A stretch of DNA of 64,000 nt from Diaporthe sp. PMI_573 (Eukaryota > Ascomycota > Sordariomycetes > Diaporthales > Diaporthaceae): positions 992,001 through 1,056,000 of the forward strand of contig JAJTUP010000013.1 in NCBI GenBank assembly GCA_021399435.1. The letters are read 5' to 3'. Shown in pieces: positions 56,890 through 64,000 of this stretch (its first letter is position 1; each line of letters opens with the position of its first letter). Under the pieces are notes generated by a model that was not told the origin of the DNA, searched no databases, and saw only the letters and a program-made list of their open reading frames with translations. The position numbers and the translations under genes are program-made.

Positions 56890-58170
56890 TTTGAAAATTT
56901 CGGAAAACGGGGCCAGTGCGTTCGGCGGGGATGCAACGAGCTTGGAGTGATGTAGTGGCGCCCTTGTCGGCAAAAAATGAATACCGGCCTGTCCTCTTGT
57001 AATACAATGATAGTTCCCTTCAGGTCCCACAGCTCTCCTATGGGCATACCGGAGAATCAAAGATTGTATCGGTAGAGAATCAAGCCGGCACACCAAACAC
57101 AACCCATGCAGGGCGAGCTTGCAGCTTGAGTCCTCCAAAATCCCCAATGCTGCCCTCTGTGCCATCCGGCCTGATCGGCAGGTACGCCTCGAACAACTGG
57201 CTGTCGCCTGCACCAGCGAAGAAATGCTTGTTTTAGACCCATTTGGCCGTCTCAAGGGTTTTGTGCAACCCTGATAGCGTCGTGTTCTGCATTTAGCAAA
57301 GTCCTCCGGTGTAGGGTTCTCCTTGAAGCCACATCATGTCAGTCTCTTCTATTTCTTTAAAGTCTGAGACTTGAGCCCGCGCATGAAGTAGGGTTTCGAA
57401 TCTCGCTTGAGACTATCCCGACGGACTTGGGGTGCACAGGGAGGCAGAGTTGGTCCTGCATTTGTGCAGATATCTTGTACACATCTCTGTTGCCCGCGTT
57501 CGGATGATCAAAACGTCGCCGCGGCGGAACTCAAGGCCCTGATGACCTCCTGCCATCTCCACTTCCTCAGCGGTGACTTAATAGCCATGAAGACAGTGGT
57601 ATGGCTTAGGCTGGAACTTCATGTGCTCCTAGAAGCCAATCAGGACGTTGCGGCCGACAAGCCCACCGGGAGCATGCCAGTGGCCGATGGTGGGCTGTCC
57701 GTTCTCCGTGGTTATCTGAGGCGAGGCGAGGCTTTCCTCCGTCGATTTGATCTCGTTTATGCCAGACTGCCCCACTGACTACTAAATTGCCTGTTTAACT
57801 CAAACTCATCATCCCAACCATGAGTACCAGGTGGCATTGTCCCGCTGGAGAAGAGGGGTATGACCTTATGAGCGAGTGACCTGCGGCCTGGCATGAGGAT
57901 CTTAGTGCCATTGAGAGGCCAACTGCGAAGACTTTTGAGTATGCAACTCCATGTGTGGCACTGTCCCATTTTATCTCAGTGTACTCTTGAGAGATATTGA
58001 CACTCCATCCTTGATCTCTGTTGTGGCTGACGCGACAATGTCCGGCGTCACACGGTTGATTGTGCCTAGCAGGTCCTTTTGCCGTCCTCATCAAACACCA
58101 CTCCACGCACAGCGCTGCAGTGGGGCGTGCCCTCTTCCCTCGGGAGGTCATCGAAATAGGTCCTGGCCAT
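56890..58170 (-). pseudogene. Decayed cyclase / kynurenine formamidase-like gene (PF04199)
   Basis: Reading the reverse strand from 58170, several frames together spell the family. MARTYFDDLPREEGTPHCSA opens it; a frame change near 58090 leads to LGTINRVTPDIVASATTEIK, then DGVSISL. After more disruption come MPGRRSLAHKVIPLFSSG and GWDDEFELNRQFSSQWGSLA followed by a stop. GGLVGRNVLIGF, a stop, GHQGLEFRRGDVLIIRTR and later AGDSQLFEAYLPI, MPIGELWDL and VASPPNALAPF complete it. Intact relatives hydrolyse cyclic amides or esters using a conserved HxGxHxD-like metal site, which I cannot find intact here. At least two stops and several frameshifts make it non-functional. Confidence 0.8.
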
Positions 58171-61100
58171 TATCGAGAAGGAAGAGTAACTTTCTGTACG
58201 ATTGAGCCAGAACGAAGCCAGTTGCGGTGAGGTAGAGCGGGCACCCGGAAAAGCTGACAGTCTCTTGCTGTTCACTCTCTTCTCAAATGGAAGAACATCT
58301 AAGTGCGTCGTAATTGTCTCGACTCAAAGGCCCCTCTTTTGAAGATGACGTTCTCAAGTGTGATATGGAAACAAAGATGGTCCACCCAGTGTGTCTGCCG
58401 CAGAACCATACCACTATCTACTTCGACTTAGAGCAGACCGAACTCGTTAAGCTGTCCAGCTGTGCTTTTTGCTGTGCATTGAAGATTGTCTGGGGCCTCC
58501 TCCCAATCGCCCTCACTATAATAATAAAGCATGCCTTTTCTAGCAGCAATTCTCAATGTACCGTTGGCCCAGGACTCCAGAAGCGGCCACTCGCCTTTCA
58601 AGTCCAAGACTGGAGGATCAATAGAGGCAAGTGGCCTCAGTAGATGATCAATGACACTGAACTCCCTGCCAGCCATTCAGCACCTAAGGCGGAGAGAGTG
58701 AGGATACGAGGTGGTTAAAAACCAGACTCGGCGATCTTTCTCCTTTTGACTTCTGATTCTTCTTTCAGTCTATGTTCGTCTTCTTTGGTGGGGATCCATG
58801 CCCACTATGTTCATTTTCAATGCGCCTTGACAATATGACTCTGGTGATACTAACATTGAAGAACTTATGTTTATAATCACCTGATAGGTATATGAGAACT
58901 GAACAAGAGACAAGAAATTTGTGTTATAATTAAGCAATTGAATAACTTGCAAATCCATAACATATCGCAAAGCATTTACCTAGGTAGCCGTAACGGCAAG
59001 AACCCTTCCTCATGGCCCGGGGTTCGGGCGTGACCTGGGATAAAGATATCAAGACTTGGACGGCCAGCTTGACGGAAAACTGAGTGCCAAGCCCAGCAAG
59101 GACTGAAGTTGGAATGTAGTACTTCATCCGACGTCCTGCCCTATTCGCAAGTCTTCGAAGCCTTCGGGCTCCAGTCCTTGATTGGAGATATGTTGCACAC
59201 ATCACGCCGTACTGGGATATCACAGGAGGCACACTGGCAGTTACGGAGGCGAGCGTGGGTAATCTCAAGGACAAGGACATAGGCGTCATTGGGACAGACG
59301 ACAACCACGTTCCCAGCCTCGAAAGATATGCCCAGCGTCCAGCGATGCTACCACATGCAGCCGGACATAGATCCGCATGGGTATAAAGTGCGAATGGTCA
59401 ACTCCACTTACGTGTTCAGGAAACGGCGGCCTAGACGCGGTCAACATAGTGGACGACTAATCGAGAATTAGCGCAGACCACCTCATGCCCCAGTCCATTC
59501 GAAGGTGCCCGATCGCACCAACTCGAAATGATCGGAATCTAGGTCGCCGAACTTAGTGGCATGGACCAGCCTCGCGGAAAGACTATCTGGAAGAGAGTTG
59601 ACATTATCCTGGCGAATGTCCTCTTCAAAACGTGGTGTCTCTCCCCGCAAGCGTCCGGCTTTCAGCGACGAGTACCTGGGGGCCCTCCAACCTGCCGAAT
59701 ACGTATCTTGTCGACGGGCGTGGCGTCCAGATGTCGAGTCGGCTATCGAGTAGGTCCTGGCGTCCGGCGGTAAGGAGCGCTTGCTGGACGCACATACCCT
59801 GTCTACCGGCTTCGTGTTCCAGTTTGCCGGTGAAAGCCCCCCCCCCCCACTTCCCTCACGGCCTGGCATCTGAGGGTTGGGTCGCGATGGGGTTATTCCA
59901 GGACAGATGGAAAGCGCGAGGGGCGGCGATGCTTCGCGACACCCTGGTCCACAAATCTCCAAACCAATTGCCTCCCAACTTCCTTTAGACGAATAGCGCT
60001 CCGAATAAGGTTCGTGTGCTGAATCCACAGACCAGACGTGTTGTATATATCCTGGACCAGGTAAAGACTACTGAACAGGGCGACCATCGAGGCGTCTACA
60101 GGAAGCGAGGAGGCGCGGAAACTCAAGTGCAGGTCCGGCGTGGCATGGTATAACGGCTGTTTCCATGTGTACTCCTGGGGCAATGGCGAACGAGGGATGG
60201 CGCTGGAGCCAGCAGTCGAAACCCGCATAAACTATGAAAGGACCTGGGCATCGTACTGATCGGAAGACTTCTTAAGCTGCGGCGGCGTTGTGGCTGAGTG
60301 CAGGGACAGGGCGGTGTGTCTATACTCAGTGGTCATCGAGGAATGAGGCACCATGAGGTTCAATGTTGTCGGGGGGTCGCCTGCTGATCATGACCTCGGG
60401 TCCCGTTGTCGTTCAATGTTTCGATTCGCAAAAGAGGTTGCAGTAGAAAGCGTCGGCACAACAAGAGTATTAAATCGTGGGCTCTCCGTGCAACCCTACA
60501 ATGTAAGCGATCTAGGGAGGTCTAGGGCCCAAAAATTGATAAGTCCGCATTGGGAGACACTCCTTTTTGTTTTCTCCAAGTCAGGCATTTCACATGCAGT
60601 GATCTCCGCAACTCCAGAGAACACGATGTTCCCGTGCACTGTCGATCACGCACATCTATCTGTATGCGGCAAACTGCATAGTGAGCTGCAGCGATGCTCA
60701 GCCTTCCGGTACGAGCAGTGATCGTCAGGAACGGCTGCTTTGAAATGAAAACTGGGCCGGAGGCGGCTGTAAAAACCGGAACCCTCACAGCGGAAATAAG
60801 TGGACTGAATCGATCATGACCGCAACTGAGTTGAGCCAGGCAAAGCTAAGTTGTGCAAACACACAGCGAAGCGAAATGGATAAGCTCGTGTGCAATCGTT
60901 GGGGTTGTACAAGTACCCGAAGCCCCTGAAACCATTGTGACAGTCACTCGAGTAAGGGAGACAGAAGCGTGTCTTATAAGCTTACCATGTCTTTTTGTTC
61001 GCCACAGACAGCAACTTTCACAAAATGTTCGTTGTTTGTGCTACGATCGACAGCGACTTCCGGACTGGCTGTAACAATGCTTTCCTGCAGTTTTCCGAAG

Positions 61101-61526
61101 CCACTGGCGCAGTACAGAGTAAACGATAGGCAATGTTTGAGGACGCCAAGAAGGACGCCAAACTGTGGGTCAGGATTCAGGATCAACCCGGCCGAAGCCC
61201 CATTTGCAACTGCCAGCAAATTGGGATTCACAGTGCCAACCCGCCTCGTATCAGAGGCAACCGAAAATGCCAACTTGATTCAGGGGGAGCGGCAGGACTG
61301 TGACGTCCTTTCTTGCCATCATTGCCAAGCAAGACAGGAGAGCACAGTCCCCTGACGTCTCTTTGCATTCCACATTTATTACTTCTTTTGCAGTCCAGAC
61401 TGAAGGATAAGTCATGCTTCTCGCACTTCGGATCTTCTTGTCAACCTTTTCCATCTGCAATCCAACGCTTTGTCTGCTGCCGACCATAGTCACTCCTTCG
61501 ATCCCTCCTCCTCCGACACTGCAATC
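58171..61526. other. Gene-poor stretch of about 3.4 kb with possible relics
   Basis: Reverse-strand frames at 58428-58676, 58930-59304 and 59483-60228 have protein-like composition. The last (with DIYNTSGLWIQHTNLIRSAI) vaguely recalls the middle region of fungal transcription factors, but frames are broken and I do not assign it. A 12-C run lies at 59837-59848. Confidence 0.3.
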
Positions 61527-62105
61527 ATGAAGGTACGAACAAGCCCATTGTCCGAGGCAAATAAGTACCTGTCTGGCCATACTCAAATCCGCAACATCAT
61601 TTACGAGATGCGAGAAGGACGAGTCCGAGAGAAACTAACACGGCTATATTAGACCACCGCCTTTATCACCTTCATCGGCGCCGCCAGCGCCCTCGCCGTT
61701 CGCGGTGTTCCCCTCGCCGGAGCAGCCTTTGAGGCCCCCAATACCCTCATCCAGTACCAGCGGTGGTGCCCCGTGTGCGAGACCGTGGCCCTGAACCAGG
61801 CGTGCATTGCCAAGCGTGCCAGTTGCCAGGCCAGCACCCTAATGTACGTACAGAAGACGTCCCCAATGTTGGCCCCCACGTGGTCGTGGCTCCGCCATAA
61901 AGGGCGATCAATATTCTGCTATCAGTCCCTGCCGGCCCGTTCCCGCCACATGAGAAGTCCATCTACTAAATTGGACCACAGCGTCCCTGACGATGCTCCG
62001 GAGTGCTCCGAGCGCTGCAGCAACACGTGCCAGCTGTCGGCCGTCGCCGACAGCGACTACGGATACACCTGCAACATGACCCTGCCTGCCGCTGGTACCC
62101 AGTAG
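61527..62105 (+). CDS. Small secreted cysteine-rich protein with a two-codon first exon
   Basis: Exon 1 is only ATGAAG (61527-61532). Intron 1 (120 nt, donor GTACGA, CTAAC branch, TATTAG acceptor) leads to exon 2 (61653-61843). Intron 2 (138 nt, donor GTACGT, ACCACAG acceptor) leads to exon 3 (61982-62105). The 106-aa product starts MKTTAFITFIGAASALA, a signal peptide whose Met-Lys comes from the tiny exon. The mature part has eight Cys: WCPVC, ACIAKRASC, PECSERC, TCQ and YTCN. Splicing the alternative way loses either the signal peptide or the frame, which supports the model. No known domain is recognised; a secreted effector-like role is inference. Confidence 0.72.
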
Positions 62106-63256
62106 AATGGAGACAGGAGTGGTGTTTGGATTGCCCGTGTGACCTTTAAAAAGGATAAGTACGAAAATAATCATTAGCGAGCGAGGTTGGCTCGCGGTCC
62201 GGTCGGGGCTGACAATTGCAAATGAAGACATTGTGTAGGGTTGGGATTATACTTTACTTATAGGGCCGTCAGCTTAATGCTTGCCGCAGATTTACACATG
62301 ATATAATTTGTCGATGTTTGGACCTTATGATACTTTTGGTCAACTCATAAATTAAAGTAGTTCCAACACATCAAGCAGGAATTGGGTGCCTCGAAATGTT
62401 GAAATTTCGAGCTCGTCCGTCGGTATCTGTGATCCCTGCGCGGTATGTATTCTATTACAAATATTTCCAATCAATCTCGCTCGCTCAAGTGGCTCATGAC
62501 TGTGGAAGCGACAAATCGACCGGGGGCATACTACCATTGAAGCCTTGTAAAGTACTCGAGTGGCTTGTGTTTGTGTTTCATTTGTCATTCTCTACCTGCA
62601 GTACACCTGCAGGATCGATAGCACGGGCAGACCTGCCTGGACTTTTTCAATTGCATGCACGCGACCGTTCTCTTTCTCATGAGATGTATCCAAAGTCATT
62701 TTCAGTGGCCTTTTGCCAGTAGTGGCAGTAGAAGAGGTAGGAGCAAGCCCAATAATAATTACATGCTTCAATGAGATACGGTTGCCAGGGGCGTATAGAC
62801 AATATAGTAAGGCTTGTTTTGCGAAGAGACGAAGGCATAACCGAGGTGTTTGGCTCTTCGTGCTTTCAGTTGCAAGATATTCCTGTCCCTTTGTCCGGCC
62901 CCTATGCAAATCATTCTAATTTGGTGAATTTGGATGCGGCGCGGTCCCAACGACTGGCTCTCTAGATACTCACCAGCATTATCCTTACATATGGACGATG
63001 TTATTTCACCCAGGGAAGGATTGCCTGGAGGGTACCTAGGTATCACTGCTCATCGTGCACGGCTTTAGCCAGGATTGGAAATTGGGTCTGCGCACTTCTT
63101 GCATGTCCTCTGGGTTCTAGCGAGGTGAGACGATGGCCCATCTGATATTGAGCTGGCACACAACAGTACGAAGTATGGAAACAAACTGACCAGACCAAGA
63201 CATGAAGGCTATCCGCTAGTCGCAATCATGATATATTGGCAGGACTCTCAAGAATG
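62106..63256. other. Gene-free stretch
   Basis: No gene is supported. It precedes the second copy of the 83-bp repeat. Confidence 0.35.
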
Positions 63257-63367
63257 CCTATTAACTCTAGGTGGTTTCGTTTTTAATCCGTGTACGTACG
63301 CTTCTTAAGCAGTATGTAGGCGGTCCCTTCATACAGTGGTAAACACTTAAACACCTATTAACTCTAG
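63257..63367 (+). repeat. 83-bp dispersed repeat, copy 2, with 14-bp flanking direct repeats
   Basis: The 83-bp unit (63271-63353) matches 37788-37870. It is bracketed by perfect copies of CCTATTAACTCTAG at 63257-63270 and 63354-63367, consistent with a target-site duplication. The unit has no obvious terminal inverted repeat, poly-A tail or coding capacity. Confidence 0.8.
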
Positions 63368-64000
63368 AGCTTGACTAGGCTCCGTAATACCCGTGGTCAC
63401 TTATCCGACGGGAATTCAGTGACAGGACCCGCCTGCTGACAGTCTGCCACCGTCACACCGAATCCACTTACCACGGTCATTAAGGTTCAGCCGCCTTTCC
63501 TGCACAACATGCTTACATGTCAACGGTTTAGCTTCCCATAGTCAATTATTTGCGGTTTATCTCCGCTTGTTGATGCCGAACTTTGGGGCGCCCTGTTAAG
63601 TAGACACATGCTGGGGGATAAGGGTTCTTCCGGGCACAACTAAAGCCTCTGGAAAGGAAATGGACAAGCAGCTCTTCTTTGACAGCCGGGGTGCAATGTA
63701 TTTTAGAGGAGATAGCTCTTTCAACTTGAGCAGATCCAATCGCGTCTCAGTCCTAGGTTTAGATCATTGGACTCAATATTGAAAGACCATACTAACGCAC
63801 GTGGGACAGTGGCTGCAGCAACCAAAAGTATCGTAGAAAGTTGCAAAGGTCAGCTGACGCCAGTCTCTTTGTTGCTGGGGCAGCTTTGACCGTATCTTCT
63901 TCGGGCACTACCCCGTATTGAAGATCAGAATTCACGCTGTAGCGTGGTGTCTAGTGCCTAGCCAGGAAGGACGGTCTCCAGCTCGGTGCACGAACGCGGG
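63368..64000. other. Gene-free end of window
   Basis: No open frame, RNA gene or repeat that I can support. Confidence 0.35.

Noticed and set aside
59483..60228. Relic of a fungal transcription factor
   Set aside because: Resemblance is limited to a few weak positions. Frames are broken and no zinc cluster is found, so no assignment is made.
1..64000. CRISPR arrays, rRNA, tRNA or bacterial-type operons
   Set aside because: None was seen. Intron-rich genes and fungal protein families show a eukaryotic nuclear source.

Overview
The window is nuclear DNA of a filamentous ascomycete (Pezizomycotina, most likely Sordariomycetes; the order cannot be fixed from sequence alone). The evidence is many short GT-AG introns of about 50-100 nt with CTNAC-like branch sites, a conserved ubiquitin/splicing gene pair, and families typical of these fungi: a CAP59/CMT1 mannosyltransferase, a secreted tyrosinase, a secreted intradiol dioxygenase, an NRPS-like adenylation enzyme, a P450 and small cysteine-rich secreted proteins. 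I saw no rRNA, tRNA, CRISPR array or intact autonomous transposon.

Layout. The first 3.6 kb is conserved housekeeping DNA: the 5' end of an ERAD E2 enzyme (UBC7 type), a divergently transcribed mitochondrial protein resembling Mmc1, and SmD3 with two introns. From 4.5 to 23 kb lie lineage-specific surface and secreted genes: two small Cys-rich secreted proteins, a four-span membrane protein, two single-span membrane proteins, a low-complexity protein, the mannosyltransferase and an ACS-family MFS transporter. From 25 to 46 kb the DNA is accessory and metabolic: an epoxide hydrolase, a decayed mitochondrial carrier, an HSL-type hydrolase, a Thr-rich protein, a membrane protein, an intradiol dioxygenase, a tyrosinase and an A-domain-only NRPS-like enzyme. 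A gene-poor stretch of about 6 kb follows. Then come a P450, a multi-span membrane protein, a decayed PF04199 cyclase and a third small secreted Cys-rich protein. The oxidative genes (tyrosinase, A-domain enzyme, P450, dioxygenase, cyclase relic) could be remnants of secondary or aromatic-compound metabolism, but they are too dispersed to call one cluster.

Most interesting observation: five introns in three unrelated accessory genes belong to two repeated intron families. A ~104-nt family occurs in the MFS transporter, the epoxide hydrolase and the dioxygenase. A ~190-nt family occurs in the MFS transporter and the dioxygenase. Each element runs from splice donor to splice acceptor and lies in the sense orientation of its host gene, as expected of introner-like elements (mobile spliceosomal introns). 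None of the other introns I resolved is recognisably related to them. A separate 83-bp non-coding repeat occurs at 37.8 kb and 63.3 kb, the latter copy bounded by perfect 14-bp direct repeats.
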